64,000 nt of DNA from Algoriphagus formosus (GCF_002807035.1 NZ_NIUC01000003.1:248001-312000); one strand, 5' to 3'. Numbered from the stretch's first letter, positions 26,176 through 35,760 are shown. Made by a program: numbers and translations. Notes: generated by a model not told the origin, from the sequence alone.

Positions 26176-27158
26176 GTACAGATAAAAAAATATCCAATGC
26201 CAAGCTAGGTGCAATTGTCCTTGCAGGCTTATTGTTTTTGGTTTTTTCGCTTTACATGATCGGAAGGAATCAGAATATTTTGGGCAGGTCCATGCACATT
26301 TATGTGGAGATGCAGGATGTAAATGGTCTTTTGCCGGGCAATAATGTCTTATACAAGGGAATGAATGTGGGTACTGTCAGTAATATCGATGTGGTGGATG
26401 AAAATACGATTCAGGTCGAACTTCTGGTCAGGAATAAAATGGCTCCCTTCATTCTCAAAAATGCAAGAACTACCATCAATACGGATGGATTGATAGGCAA
26501 TAAAATTCTTCAAATTCATCCCCAAGAAGGAGAATCTCTGCCCATAGAAGAAGGTGATGTCTTGATACCTTTGGAGCAAATCGGAACAGAAGATATGCTA
26601 CGCCAACTGAATAGTTCAGGGGATTATCTTCAAAATACCCTGATGAATCTCTCGGAAATCTCAGAGAAACTTAACCAAAACGAGAACCTCTGGAATACGC
26701 TTTCAGACACGACGATTTTATTGGAGCTGAAGGATGCAATTCGTTCTTTTCGAAGAGCGGGAGATCAGGCCACTCAGATGGCAGCATCAGGTAAAGAACT
26801 CTTGGAAAATATAGAAAATGGGGAGGGATTAGCCGGGACTTTGATTTCCGATACAGTTATGACAGCTAGGTTTGAGCGTAGTTTGGAGCAGTTGGAGGCC
26901 ACCACTTCTGAGACCCAGGCAGTGCTTCAAAACTTCAATCAATTGATCAATGGAGTTCAAGCAGGGGAGGGGACTGCTGGGTTGATTTTGGAAGATTCAC
27001 TTTTCAGGGCCACACTGATGCAGACTTTGATCAATTTAGAATCCAGTACTGAGCGTTTCAATACCAATATGGAAGCCATGCGTTCCAACTTTTTGTTCCG
27101 AGGCTATTTCAAAAAGCTAGAAAAAGAGGAGAAGAAAGCTCAGAAAGAGAAAAAGTAG
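26172..27158 (+). CDS. mlaD: MlaD/MCE domain periplasmic lipid-binding protein
   Basis: A 328-residue protein with an N-terminal membrane anchor (about 11-31) and an MCE domain (about 38-120) showing GLLPGNNVLYKGMNVGTV and the IVEL-type strands. It would form the periplasmic ring that passes lipids to or from MlaE. After the MCE domain comes a long helical region with repeats of the type GEGTAGLILEDSLF and a very basic tail rich in Lys and Glu. The longer helical part compared with E. coli MlaD is usual for this phylum's MCE proteins. It is the last gene of the mlaEFD operon. Confidence 0.9.
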   Translation: MSTDKKISNAKLGAIVLAGLLFLVFSLYMIGRNQNILGRSMHIYVEMQDVNGLLPGNNVLYKGMNVGTVSNIDVVDENTIQVELLVRNKMAPFILKNARTTINTDGLIGNKILQIHPQEGESLPIEEGDVLIPLEQIGTEDMLRQLNSSGDYLQNTLMNLSEISEKLNQNENLWNTLSDTTILLELKDAIRSFRRAGDQATQMAASGKELLENIENGEGLAGTLISDTVMTARFERSLEQLEATTSETQAVLQNFNQLINGVQAGEGTAGLILEDSLFRATLMQTLINLESSTERFNTNMEAMRSNFLFRGYFKKLEKEEKKAQKEKK

Positions 27159-27391
27159 TTTGAATATCCTCAATCATGTAAGTTGCGATTCTTTCTTTGT
27201 TTAATTGGATTGAATCCTCCAAATTCTGAGCCTTTAGCTCCCGTTTTGGCTTTACACAATTCTTTCTGGCAGCAAAACCTAAATACTCATAAAGCACTAG
27301 CCTAATCAAAAAGCCGAAAAAATAAAGATCAAAAAAACCTTGGCCATAATTTTGACCAAGATTTCCTTGAAATAGTTGTTTTTTAGGGAGG

Positions 27392-29041
27392 TTAATATTT
27401 ACCGCTAAGACTGATTTTGGATAAATAGACTCGACCGTAACCACCTGCTGCGGGTACGGCACCTACGACCACATAGTCTAGGTTTTCTGCGTTTTTAAGA
27501 TCAAATACAAGGTCTTGGACTGAGTTATTGTCAGCTAAGCGGGTTAAGCCCAAGTCTTCAATGGTACCATCTTTCTTTTGTAGCCATACGTAGACTTCTG
27601 TTGGCTGTTCTCTACGGATGGAAATTTTCAATTCGCTTACCGAGATCAATTGAGCTGCTGGGATTTTTACTTGGTTTTTCTGAGAAGCACTAGGATTCAA
27701 AAGATTTGCTCGATCAGGTCCTCCATATCTGCCACCTCGAAGTTCGTTATCTCTTTGAGAAAAAGACTGAAATACCCAGCCTTTGACTGCCAGTTCATCT
27801 CTCGTGGTAGTGGAGAAATCAACGTTAAAAATCTCTCCCTCTTGCACAGGCTTGGACTTAGTCAGTTTCAATATCCGGGTTCCAGCTGTTCCATTTGCAA
27901 TTACTACGAGGTCATTGCTGACGGCCACCCCATTTGCAGAGGCATTTATATTGAATGTTCCTAAGATTCCAAGTTCATTACCAATCAAATCCGCCACATA
28001 TAGGCCTGCGGCTCCATTTGCCATAAATAGACTGCTTCCATCTGCCACCAATCCATTGGCTACAATATCAGAATCAGCGACTCCTTCAATTGGACTCATT
28101 TCAAGAGTGGTGATGAGCTCTCCTTCGATTGGATTGTAAATGAGAACTCCATCTGGTCCTCCTGCCACTGCCAAAAAGGAATTAAAGTAATCTACTTGAC
28201 CTTTTGCCTCAGGATTGCCCGCCCCTGCTATGGAAAACTGATTGATCAGTGTTAGGTTATTGTCCAACACAGCAATTCTTCCAGGCTCGCCCTGGAGTAC
28301 CGCGGCTGTCGTATCCCCAATAGCCACAGATCTAGCATTTGGCAAGTCGATAAATCCTATTCTTTCGAAGCTTTGATCAAGGATGGTGAGGCCTCCGCCG
28401 CTGTTGCCAGAGGTAGCTAGGTATCTATCGAAACCTTTTTCGGAATAAGTTCCCACAAAGCTTGGCAAGTCGATTTGGGAGTAAGAGTCAGTAGCTTGTG
28501 AGGCATCGTTTAGCTGGATTTTTCCCACAATAGCAGGGGAGCTTAAGCCACTGGTCTGATCAATGTCCAATGCTCCTGCAAAATATAAATGATCACCATC
28601 AATAAAAGCATCACTCACAGATCCATCTTCAAACAAAACCTGCGTGACTAGTCTCGGCGAGTTTGGCTCCGAAATATTGACGATATCAATTCCTCCTAAG
28701 TAGGTGCTACCTTCAAAATTGTATGAAATGGCCAAAAGATCGCCAGTTATCCTAACATTGGCTGCCCGTAGGCTTTGCTCTTGTAGTTGTGGTGGTTTGA
28801 CCTCACTGAGTAATTCCAAATTAAAGTCCACCTGCTGGACTCTGGAAGAGGGGAGGTTACTCTGAAGAAGAGGAAAGATTGTGCCTGCTTGAGAAATATC
28901 AACTCTGGCAGCCAGGATACTTGGATCAGAATTTAATCCGTAAGGAAGTTCATTGTTCGGATTAGGTTCTTCCTTGTCATTTTGACAGGATGAAATACTC
29001 GCTACAGCAAGTAGAATTAATGGAAATAAATATCTTTTCAT
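27392..29041 (-). CDS. LVIVD-repeat beta-propeller lipoprotein
   Basis: A 549-residue lipoprotein; the ATG at 29041 gives MKRYLFPLILLAVASISSC with the lipid Cys at residue 19. The body is made of repeated strands of the LVIVD type, such as GGIDIVNISEPNSPRLV, and later YVADLIGNELGILGTF, consistent with a beta-propeller. A C-terminal region of about 150 residues looks like a beta-sandwich that could bind carbohydrate or anchor the protein. No enzyme motif is visible. A role at the cell surface is inferred. It is convergent with mlaD, with a 233-bp spacer between them. Confidence 0.75.
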   Translation of the reverse strand: MKRYLFPLILLAVASISSCQNDKEEPNPNNELPYGLNSDPSILAARVDISQAGTIFPLLQSNLPSSRVQQVDFNLELLSEVKPPQLQEQSLRAANVRITGDLLAISYNFEGSTYLGGIDIVNISEPNSPRLVTQVLFEDGSVSDAFIDGDHLYFAGALDIDQTSGLSSPAIVGKIQLNDASQATDSYSQIDLPSFVGTYSEKGFDRYLATSGNSGGGLTILDQSFERIGFIDLPNARSVAIGDTTAAVLQGEPGRIAVLDNNLTLINQFSIAGAGNPEAKGQVDYFNSFLAVAGGPDGVLIYNPIEGELITTLEMSPIEGVADSDIVANGLVADGSSLFMANGAAGLYVADLIGNELGILGTFNINASANGVAVSNDLVVIANGTAGTRILKLTKSKPVQEGEIFNVDFSTTTRDELAVKGWVFQSFSQRDNELRGGRYGGPDRANLLNPSASQKNQVKIPAAQLISVSELKISIRREQPTEVYVWLQKKDGTIEDLGLTRLADNNSVQDLVFDLKNAENLDYVVVGAVPAAGGYGRVYLSKISLSGKY

Positions 29042-29321
29042 TTTAAACAATTTGATCCCGTAAAAATATTATAGAAATCTGAAAATCAATTAATTATAAG
29101 AAAATTTTTATACATACTAAAAAAGTCATTTGCTAGACTGAAATCTGCTTTTTTCATAAAAAAAATGGTTTAAATCCAAGTTTTTTAACAAATCAACTAA
29201 AAGTTTTTATAAAACTAGTTTTGATTCAAGTATTTTTAGTAGACTTGAGGACGGATTTCGCTTAGTCTTGATTAAGGGTATTTTGAAGTTCCCATCATGT
29301 AATTCTTATGATTTGTAATCT

Positions 29322-30152
29322 ATGAACTCTAGGTTTTTTATTCTGGTATTCTTGCTTTTCACACTTTTTGCCTGTTCGAGCAGTAGGGATTTTGTCCCTT
29401 TTGAAGGATTAAATGGCGAGCCTTCAAGAATGGAAATCTTGAGATTTGAGTCTTATGGCAATGAGGAAATAGATGAACCGGCTTTGGAGAGCACAGAGGT
29501 TTATGATTTTGATCAATCCGGTAGATTAATTTTCTATCAAACTTTAAGAAATGATGGTGAAAGGATAAATGGCGGTATTGGTTATTTCTACTCCAAAAAG
29601 AGTTTTCTCGACTCTGCTGAATATTATGAATTAGACGGAAGAGTGAGAATGAAAATCGAATATTCTTATGATAAAAAAGGAAGGTTAATCCTTCAGAAAA
29701 ATATCTCAAATGGCAAAGTTACTTTTGAAAAATCCATACAGTGGCTGGATAAAGGGAAAAGGTCAACGACAAGGTATATCCGAAATGGAAAATTAAGTGA
29801 GATTTCTTACAGCGAGTTTGATAAAAAAGGGCAGGTTGTCCGTTCTTTCAACTTAAACAAAGATAGTGTACAGGTATTCAGGTTGGAATTTTCCTACGAC
29901 GACAAGGGTAATAAGATCGAAACGAAATGGTACAACAGCAAGGATAGTTTAACCAGCATTAATGAATCCACTTTTAATGCAATGGGAGATGAGGTTTCAA
30001 GTAGAAATTTAAAGTTTTCGAATGGGAAATTGCTTGAAACCAAGACCTCAGTAATTGAATATGAATATGATTCGCTTGGAAATCAAAGAAAAATAAAACT
30101 CCAAACGGAAGGTTCTGTCTACCTAACCAAAGTCAAGCTTACTTTTCAATAG
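29322..30152 (+). CDS. Lipoprotein with YD-type repeats
   Basis: A 276-residue lipoprotein with signal MNSRFFILVFLLFTLFAC (Cys 18). The body contains beta-hairpin repeats of the YD/RHS kind, for example YSYDKKGRLI, FSYDDKGNKIE and YEYDSLGNQRKI, each about 20-40 residues apart. Unlike full RHS proteins it is short and lacks a toxin-like C-terminus or a core-closing motif. The function is unknown; surface binding is possible. It stands alone, with a long A+T-rich upstream region (29042-29321) and a strong terminator after it. Confidence 0.75.
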   Translation: MNSRFFILVFLLFTLFACSSSRDFVPFEGLNGEPSRMEILRFESYGNEEIDEPALESTEVYDFDQSGRLIFYQTLRNDGERINGGIGYFYSKKSFLDSAEYYELDGRVRMKIEYSYDKKGRLILQKNISNGKVTFEKSIQWLDKGKRSTTRYIRNGKLSEISYSEFDKKGQVVRSFNLNKDSVQVFRLEFSYDDKGNKIETKWYNSKDSLTSINESTFNAMGDEVSSRNLKFSNGKLLETKTSVIEYEYDSLGNQRKIKLQTEGSVYLTKVKLTFQ

Positions 30153-30178
30153 AATAGACCTAGTGGTTTGAGCTGCAA

Positions 30179-30216
30179 AAACAATTGGGAATGATTCTAT
30201 TCATCCCCAATTGTTT
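30179..30216. terminator. Bidirectional intrinsic terminator
   Basis: AAACAATTGGG (30179-30189) pairs perfectly with CCCAATTGTTT (30206-30216), and the stem continues inward past one mismatch. It lies between the convergent YD-repeat and arylsulfatase genes. Confidence 0.85.
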
Positions 30217-30240
30217 CTTTAGATCTTGCTATTCCGGATT

Positions 30241-32619
30241 TTACTCTATCTCAAACACCACCTTATGCAATTGCCCTTTGGTGAAGATAAATTTTCCCTT
30301 ATCGGCATATTCTTCATTCACCGGTAGACCTTCATCACGTCCAATGTCAAAAGTTTCATGAGCGGTGTAAGCGGCATAAACAGTCGCTTTAATATCCATT
30401 TCACCCACTTTTTGGTCATTGATAAAGAATTCTACTAAGGAAGGCCCATTCAGCCGAGCTTCTTTCATGGTGTGCTTCAGAGTGATTTTTACCTCTCCCT
30501 CCGGAATTGACACGTTTCCTTGGAAGTCATGCCAATAAAGGCCAAGCGTGGAATAGCTATAGCGCAGTTTACCATCTTTGATAAATAGCACTTGTCCACC
30601 GAGTCTTTCTCCCACAGCATAAATTACACCTTCCGTTGTTTTATCAGCGGTGATGTAGGCATTGATTTCGTAGTTGGTGGATTTGATCTCCGGACCTGCA
30701 AGTTCAGGTACGCGATACACATTCGGTGTGAGTTCCCAGTACTTTTTCGCAGTTCGTTGAGGATTGGATTCTGGCTGGAGTGACCTTCCCATTGAAGCGC
30801 CAATCGGAAAGACGTCATATTTTTCAGCTTCCTGCCAAAGCAATTCTTCCAGTTCTTTCACCTTTTCCGGGTATTGATCTGCCAAATTCACAGATTGAAT
30901 AGGGTCTTCATTTATGTTGTACAATTCCCATTCGGTATTCAAAGGATCAAAATTCTTTAATGCTTCGGGGTCCACAGACCAAGGCACACGGTAAGGTTTT
31001 CCGCTAAGTGTCCAGCCCTCATGATAAATGCCCAAGAATCCAGTCATTTCAAAATATTGAGTGGGGTGATTGGTTTTAGCTTCCGGATCATTCCATGCAT
31101 AGGTAAGTGATTTTCCAGGATACTCTATTTTTTTCTGACCATTTACATAATCAGGTTCAGGCACTCCAGTTACTTCTAAAATGGTAGGAACGAGATCAGT
31201 GACATTCTGAAATTGTCTTCGCCATTCGCCTTCGGCTTTTATTGCTTTTGGGTAGCGAATGGCAGTGGCAGACATGGTTCCACCAAAATGGGAAGCAATT
31301 TGTTTCGTCCATTGATAAGGTGTGGAACCCGCGTAAGACCAACCAACAGAATAGTGATTGGCTAAATGTGGTCCTCCCCAGGCGTCAATGCCTCCAAACT
31401 CTTCAAGCTTCTCTAATTGCTGTTCCATAGTCAAGGGAGGAAAGCCATTCTGAAAAAGTAACTCAGAAAAAGTGCCTGTAGGGGTTCCTTCGGCAGTATT
31501 TCCATTGTCAGCAGTCAGATAGATGACTAAGGTGTTGTCTAGCTCACCTAGCTCCTCCAGGTGTTCGATTACACGTCCAGCATGATAATCAACATGCTCT
31601 AGAAATGCCGCATTAATCTCCATCTGACGTGCCAAATAAGCTTTTCCTTCTTCACTGAAAGAATCCCAGGTTGGAATATTTTCGGGCCAATCCACCAACT
31701 TTGCATTTTCAGGAACCAATCCCAATTTCTTCTGACGCTCCAATAGTTGCTCACGATATACATGCCACCCTTCGTCAAACTTGCCTTTATATTTGTCTCG
31801 CCACTCTTTAGGCACTTGAATTGGTGCATGAACCGCACCTGGAGTGTAGTACATAAAAAAAGGATCGTCTCTTAGTCCTTTCCAGTTGTCTAGCCACTTG
31901 ATTGCCTGATCAGCCATCCCATGTGAAAGGTGGAAAGTAGAACCGTCAACATTGGTTTTTGGAGTTTCAATAGCCGTTGTGTTTTCATAAAGGAGTGGAT
32001 GAAATTGATTCGTCTCTCCGCCCAAAAAACCCCAGAAATAGTCAAAACCCCAGATGCCTGTTGGCCAGCTTTCATAGGGTCCGGCAGGTGAAGCCTCTTC
32101 CATAGGTGTATTGTGCCATTTGCCAAAAGCTGCGGTCGCATAGCCATTTTCGCTTAGAATTTTTGCGATAGAAGGGGTGGTGTAATCGATTTGTGAATTG
32201 TAACCTGGATAGCCGGTTGCAAATTCTGAGATGATGCCTGTCCCTATTTGATGAATATTATAACCGGTTAATAATGAAGCTCGCGTTGGTGAACACACTG
32301 CTGACACTGAAAAATGGGTATAGCGGATGCCTTCATCACCAATTCGATCGAAGGTTGGTGTTTGCATGACCCCGCCAAAAGAACTGGCATTGGAGTATCC
32401 TGCATCATCCAGCATGATGATCAATACATTGGGAGCGCCTTCCGGGGCTTTGGGTGGGCTAATAAAATAGGGTTCGGAGTCTTCGAGTGTTTTTCCCTGG
32501 ACTCCTTTCCATTCTTCCTTGGCATAAGGAATCGATATTTCATCAGATGATCTTTGAGGGGCTTGACAGCTAAAGATTAAGCTGATTAAGCCAAGAATAA
32601 TAAAATTGAGTTTTTTCAT
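30241..32619 (-). CDS. Arylsulfatase, lipoprotein
   Basis: A 792-residue type I sulfatase that hydrolyses sulfate esters. The lipoprotein signal ends at Cys 18 (LIFSC). Metal-binding Asp71/Asp72 are in IIMLDDAGYS. The active-site motif CSPTRASLLTG starts at Cys109, which would be converted to formylglycine. GKWHN and the later TADNGN motif also fit the family. The C-terminal 200 residues resemble the extra domain of long arylsulfatases. It is followed upstream by a TetR-family gene on the same strand, which may control it. No SusC/D genes are near, so the substrate (algal polysaccharide or small aryl sulfate) is open. Confidence 0.92.
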   Translation of the reverse strand: MKKLNFIILGLISLIFSCQAPQRSSDEISIPYAKEEWKGVQGKTLEDSEPYFISPPKAPEGAPNVLIIMLDDAGYSNASSFGGVMQTPTFDRIGDEGIRYTHFSVSAVCSPTRASLLTGYNIHQIGTGIISEFATGYPGYNSQIDYTTPSIAKILSENGYATAAFGKWHNTPMEEASPAGPYESWPTGIWGFDYFWGFLGGETNQFHPLLYENTTAIETPKTNVDGSTFHLSHGMADQAIKWLDNWKGLRDDPFFMYYTPGAVHAPIQVPKEWRDKYKGKFDEGWHVYREQLLERQKKLGLVPENAKLVDWPENIPTWDSFSEEGKAYLARQMEINAAFLEHVDYHAGRVIEHLEELGELDNTLVIYLTADNGNTAEGTPTGTFSELLFQNGFPPLTMEQQLEKLEEFGGIDAWGGPHLANHYSVGWSYAGSTPYQWTKQIASHFGGTMSATAIRYPKAIKAEGEWRRQFQNVTDLVPTILEVTGVPEPDYVNGQKKIEYPGKSLTYAWNDPEAKTNHPTQYFEMTGFLGIYHEGWTLSGKPYRVPWSVDPEALKNFDPLNTEWELYNINEDPIQSVNLADQYPEKVKELEELLWQEAEKYDVFPIGASMGRSLQPESNPQRTAKKYWELTPNVYRVPELAGPEIKSTNYEINAYITADKTTEGVIYAVGERLGGQVLFIKDGKLRYSYSTLGLYWHDFQGNVSIPEGEVKITLKHTMKEARLNGPSLVEFFINDQKVGEMDIKATVYAAYTAHETFDIGRDEGLPVNEEYADKGKFIFTKGQLHKVVFEIE

Positions 32620-32702
32620 AGGACTGGGGTATAAATTGAAAAGACTGAAAAAAACTGACTAGTACGTTTTTCAAATTAAATAGAGCAAAGCAAAAGTCCT
32701 TA

Positions 32703-32714
32703 GACAGGTCTGTC
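32703..32714. promoter_or_regulatory. Inverted repeat GACAG-N2-CTGTC, possible operator
   Basis: A 5-bp perfect inverted repeat lies between the TetR gene and the arylsulfatase gene, about 85 bp before the sulfatase start. TetR proteins bind short symmetric operators, so the TetR product might bind here; the repeat is short and could be chance. Confidence 0.25.
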
Positions 32715-32778
32715 CAAAATGATCATTAATTCCCCTAAACTATATTGGATTTTTAGATAAAAAAGAAGCTTTCAGAAG

Positions 32779-33342
32779 CTATTTACTCTTGGGGCTGATG
32801 CTGCCTGAAAACAAGCCAAGTGTATGTTCCATGATTTCCATGGCTAAGGCAATCATGCTTTCCACCGAAAAGTGGTTTGGGTCCAAGCGAATATACCAAG
32901 CATCTGTCAGGGTATGGTAGAATTGGATAAATTCCTCATTCGAAACGTTGGTTTCAAAAAGACGCTTGATGTGAGGTAGAAGAATAGTAAATGAGTGTTC
33001 ATTAGTACTTCTGTAAAGTGAATAAAACTCATCTTTTTCAGGGTGCAAAAGTAATTGGCGATGAAAAAGAATTCCCTCTTTAAATGAGTATACCACTTCG
33101 TACAAGTCCGGAATTAGGCTCTTTACATTTTTTGCTAGATGAGAATGGTATTTATTGATGTTTTCTTGATGGAGGAGCAGGAGTTCTTCAAGTAGCTCCT
33201 CTTTGGAGGCAAAATGGTAGTAAAGGGATGCCCGAGGCAGTTTACTTTTTTCGGAGAGGGCTTTTAGACTAAAGTCCGGTCCCAATGATGCAAACTCAGA
33301 ATACGCCGCCTCAACCCATTTTTGTCTTACTCCTTGAGTCAT
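32779..33342 (-). CDS. TetR/AcrR family transcriptional regulator
   Basis: A 187-residue regulator. The N-terminal helix-turn-helix is visible as FSLKALSEKSKLPRASLYYH at about residues 24-43, followed by FASKEELLEELL. The rest is an all-helical ligand-binding region with no recognised ligand. It sits 159 bp upstream of the arylsulfatase gene and 106 bp after the esterase gene, all on the minus strand, so either neighbour could be its target. Length is normal. Confidence 0.88.
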   Translation of the reverse strand: MTQGVRQKWVEAAYSEFASLGPDFSLKALSEKSKLPRASLYYHFASKEELLEELLLLHQENINKYHSHLAKNVKSLIPDLYEVVYSFKEGILFHRQLLLHPEKDEFYSLYRSTNEHSFTILLPHIKRLFETNVSNEEFIQFYHTLTDAWYIRLDPNHFSVESMIALAMEIMEHTLGLFSGSISPKSK

Positions 33343-33448
33343 TTTTTATTTGGTGATGAAAATTCAATTAACTGAAAATCAATTATAATACCTTGTTTTT
33401 TTAAAAAAGAAATGAAAATATCTACACTTGAAATTGAGGTTCGAATAT

Positions 33449-34297
33449 TCATTTGATCAAAAGTGTTGAGCGCTTTTCCAAATAACCCAAAGACTGCAAA
33501 AACTCGTCTGATTTTCTTACAGTGGATTCATAAAACTCAAAATTCCGATAGTTGAAAAAACCATGAGGCTGCCCTTCATAGAGATGAAGTTCGCATTGGC
33601 TTCCCACTTTTTCCATGACGGTTTGATAGTACTTCATCGTCTCCACAGGAATCAAATTATCATTTGTCCCCAGAAAAATGATCGTAGGAGGAGCCCCTTC
33701 TTGGATATTGTGGAGGGGAGAAAAATCTTTGTAGGCATCTCCAATCCGTTCAAATCCATATCCCCCCGGACCATTGTCGATGACGGGGTTGAAGAGAACT
33801 AGGGCACTTGGTTTACTGCTGATGCTCAAATCGTCGCTTGGGTCGTTGTAGCCATCAATCAGGGCTGTGGCTGCTGCCAAATGTCCGCCTGCCGAACCTC
33901 CCGAAGCGATGATTTTGTCGGGATCGATCTGAAATTCATCCGCATACTTTCGAATAAATCGCATGGCTGATTTGGCATCCATGAGCGATTCAAATGGACT
34001 GCTTTGATTTCGGGATCTGACTCGATACTCTGCCAAAAAGCATACAATACCTCTTTCTGAAAAGTACCTAGCATGGGGTTCAAATTGGGAAGTTGATCCT
34101 CCTACCCATCCGCCTCCGAAGAAGAAAACCATGGCAGGAAAACCATTTTCCGCAGCTTCTCCCTGAGGTTGATAGACCTCTAGGTTTAGAGAAAGTGTAT
34201 CGATTTTTTTATAGACTACTTTTTCCTGAGCGATAGAAAAATTAAAGGATAAAAGGAATAGTACTAAAGTCAGGTTTGATTTTAGGAAAGTCGGCAT
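33449..34297 (-). CDS. Secreted alpha/beta hydrolase (carboxylesterase BD-FAE/lipase type)
   Basis: A 282-residue hydrolase with an N-terminal signal peptide (about 1-23). The oxyanion-hole motif FFFGGGWVGG replaces the usual HGGG. The nucleophile is in ASGGSAGGH (GxSxGG) near residue 135. The acid and His are likely in IFLGTNDNLIP and QPHGFF. The family removes ester groups such as acetyl from sugars or short acyl chains. It could act with the adjacent sulfatase on decorated glycans, but that is inferred from position only. Confidence 0.87.
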   Translation of the reverse strand: MPTFLKSNLTLVLFLLSFNFSIAQEKVVYKKIDTLSLNLEVYQPQGEAAENGFPAMVFFFGGGWVGGSTSQFEPHARYFSERGIVCFLAEYRVRSRNQSSPFESLMDAKSAMRFIRKYADEFQIDPDKIIASGGSAGGHLAAATALIDGYNDPSDDLSISSKPSALVLFNPVIDNGPGGYGFERIGDAYKDFSPLHNIQEGAPPTIIFLGTNDNLIPVETMKYYQTVMEKVGSQCELHLYEGQPHGFFNYRNFEFYESTVRKSDEFLQSLGYLEKRSTLLIK

Positions 34298-34328
34298 AGG
34301 TTAAATATGCAGAATTCTGTGGGAAATC

Positions 34329-34694
34329 TCATTCTGTTTTGAATTCTAGGACTCTTGCGGAGGCAGAGCTTGTCTCCTGAGGCATCGAATAGGTAATGGT
34401 AGTTTCCTCTCCAGCCTTGACAAAAGGAACAATATTTCCACTCACATCCGTGGTTTTCGAATAAGAGACCGTATCAATTTTCAGAAGGGATTTGTCAGAA
34501 GAATAGTAGGTGATTTCAAATTCGATGGAATAAATGTCCTGGTCCGTATGGTTTTCTACCGCAAAAAGCACCAAATTATTTTTAATCTCTGACAATTCAA
34601 CTTGAATTCCTTTTTTGGAACAAGCGGACAAAGAGAAAAGGAGAAAGATCCCAATGATGGCCTTTTGGGGTGAGCTGATCATTTTCCCAATCAT
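34329..34694 (-). CDS. Small hypothetical lipoprotein
   Basis: A short exported protein of about 121 residues from the ATG at 34694 (or 117 from 34682). The signal ends in LLFSLSAC, a good lipobox. The mature part looks like one immunoglobulin-like beta domain (VELSEIKNNLVLFAVENHT, IEFEITYYSSD). It was not recognised as a named family. The longer frame to 34751 places the signal too far from the start and is not preferred. It lies just downstream of a 100-bp spacer and upstream of the esterase gene on the same strand. Confidence 0.6.
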   Translation of the reverse strand: MIGKMISSPQKAIIGIFLLFSLSACSKKGIQVELSEIKNNLVLFAVENHTDQDIYSIEFEITYYSSDKSLLKIDTVSYSKTTDVSGNIVPFVKAGEETTITYSMPQETSSASARVLEFKTE

Positions 34695-34789
34695 ATGAGA
34701 TTCAATTAGATGATTGGTATAAAAGTTAAACCCTAAATGAGAAAAATTCAATTTTGATATTTCTTCGCTTCTGTCCTAAATCCCTGATT

Positions 34790-35098
34790 TTAGGAAAAAA
34801 TGCTTTTCAGTAATAACCTAAAAACAATGATCGGCTTGTGGATAGCAATACTACCATCACTAGAAGTAAGGACATGCGTATTGTTCAAATAAAAAAGTAT
34901 GTCTTGATGCAGGCTTTTTGTTGTAGAGCGATTTTTATAAAGCTTTTTGAGGTAGGAAAATGGAAAAATAGGAAGGGAGGTAGAATTCACATTGCAGATC
35001 AAATTACTGTTTTGATCATTCTTAATGGACACCCTGTCTCCATTCCTATTTTCCATAGAAAAGTCAGCATGTATGATTAGCTGCTTATTTTCTTTCAT
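34790..35098 (-). CDS. Doubtful small ORF overlapping the 3' end of the next gene
   Basis: A 102-residue open frame starting with an ATG that lies inside the last codons of the 66-residue gene (overlap 35085-35098). Composition is mixed, with a hydrophobic end, and no family was recognised. The overlap would suit translational coupling, but protein-like conservation cannot be judged here, so this is a weak call. Confidence 0.25.
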   Translation of the reverse strand: MKENKQLIIHADFSMENRNGDRVSIKNDQNSNLICNVNSTSLPIFPFSYLKKLYKNRSTTKSLHQDILFYLNNTHVLTSSDGSIAIHKPIIVFRLLLKSIFS

Positions 35099-35285
35099 AG
35101 GTAGTTACGCTTATTTTTCCGCTCATCGTCCATTCGGTCAGTTCTTCCGAACCTGCTTCTTTGGGAACTCCCAATTTGAATGAATCAAAGTTGTATTCGA
35201 TGATTGCATTTCTACCCGTCAATTTATCATACAAACCGATGGCTAGTTCTTCCCAATTCTTTGAATTTTCTGATGCTTTACTCAT
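35085..35285 (-). CDS. Small hypothetical protein
   Basis: A 66-residue soluble protein, charged and without signal or membrane segment; it reads like a compact helix-plus-strand domain (NWEELAIGLYDKLTGRNAIIEY, then WTMSGKISVTTYERK). Not recognised. The coding call rests on its normal composition and a clean start in A+T-rich surroundings. It lies about 265 bp downstream of the XRE regulator gene on the same strand. Confidence 0.5.
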   Translation of the reverse strand: MSKASENSKNWEELAIGLYDKLTGRNAIIEYNFDSFKLGVPKEAGSEELTEWTMSGKISVTTYERK

Positions 35286-35550
35286 GGTTTTTTGTGGTTT
35301 AGTTTATAAAATGTTTACTAATCTAACAGGTAGTATGGGATATTGTTCAGCTTGGTGATTTGTGGAACCAGCGACCTTTTTTGAAAAAGGATAGAGTGTT
35401 TTTCTTTTGAAAAAACAGGAAAACCATTGGATTAAAAAAAATACTTTGGAGCTGATTTCTGAATATGGAATTCGATCTCAACTGCGAAAGTCTTGCCTCT
35501 TGTGTCTCATTTCTTATATCTGATCTTAATACTAGATTTAGCTACTTCCA

Positions 35551-35757
35551 TCACTCTTCCCGAAACTCCAAAATATCCCCTGGTTGGCAGTCTAAGGCCT
35601 GACAAATAGCTTCCAGTGTACTGAATCGAACGGCTTTGGCTTTCCCGGTTTTGAGGATGGAGAGATTGGAGAGGGTGATGTCCACTTTTTCAGAAAGTTC
35701 ATTTAGGGACATTTTCCGCTTGGCCATCATGACATCCAGGTTGACGATTATTGGCAT
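35551..35757 (-). CDS. XRE/Cro-C1 type helix-turn-helix regulator (YozG-like)
   Basis: A 68-residue DNA-binding protein consisting almost entirely of one HTH domain: MSLNELSEKVDITLSNLSIL as the HTH core, and ICQALDCQPGDILEF as the final helix, typical of the short YozG-type XRE proteins. Its start is three bases after the stop of the upstream DUF2975 gene, so it belongs to the DUF2975-DUF2975-HTH operon. It likely regulates that operon or a related membrane function. Confidence 0.88.
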   Translation of the reverse strand: MPIIVNLDVMMAKRKMSLNELSEKVDITLSNLSILKTGKAKAVRFSTLEAICQALDCQPGDILEFREE

Positions 35758-35760
35758 GGC

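Noticed and set aside
27159..27391. Possible minus-strand coding remnant in the mlaD/LVIVD spacer
   Set aside because: A minus-strand frame is open across the spacer, but it overlaps both neighbours, has no family motif and no clean start; a decayed gene cannot be shown from one sequence.
29042..29321. Regulatory RNA or small gene in the 280-bp A+T-rich spacer upstream of the YD-repeat lipoprotein
   Set aside because: No stable hairpin, -7/-33 pair or open frame could be supported.
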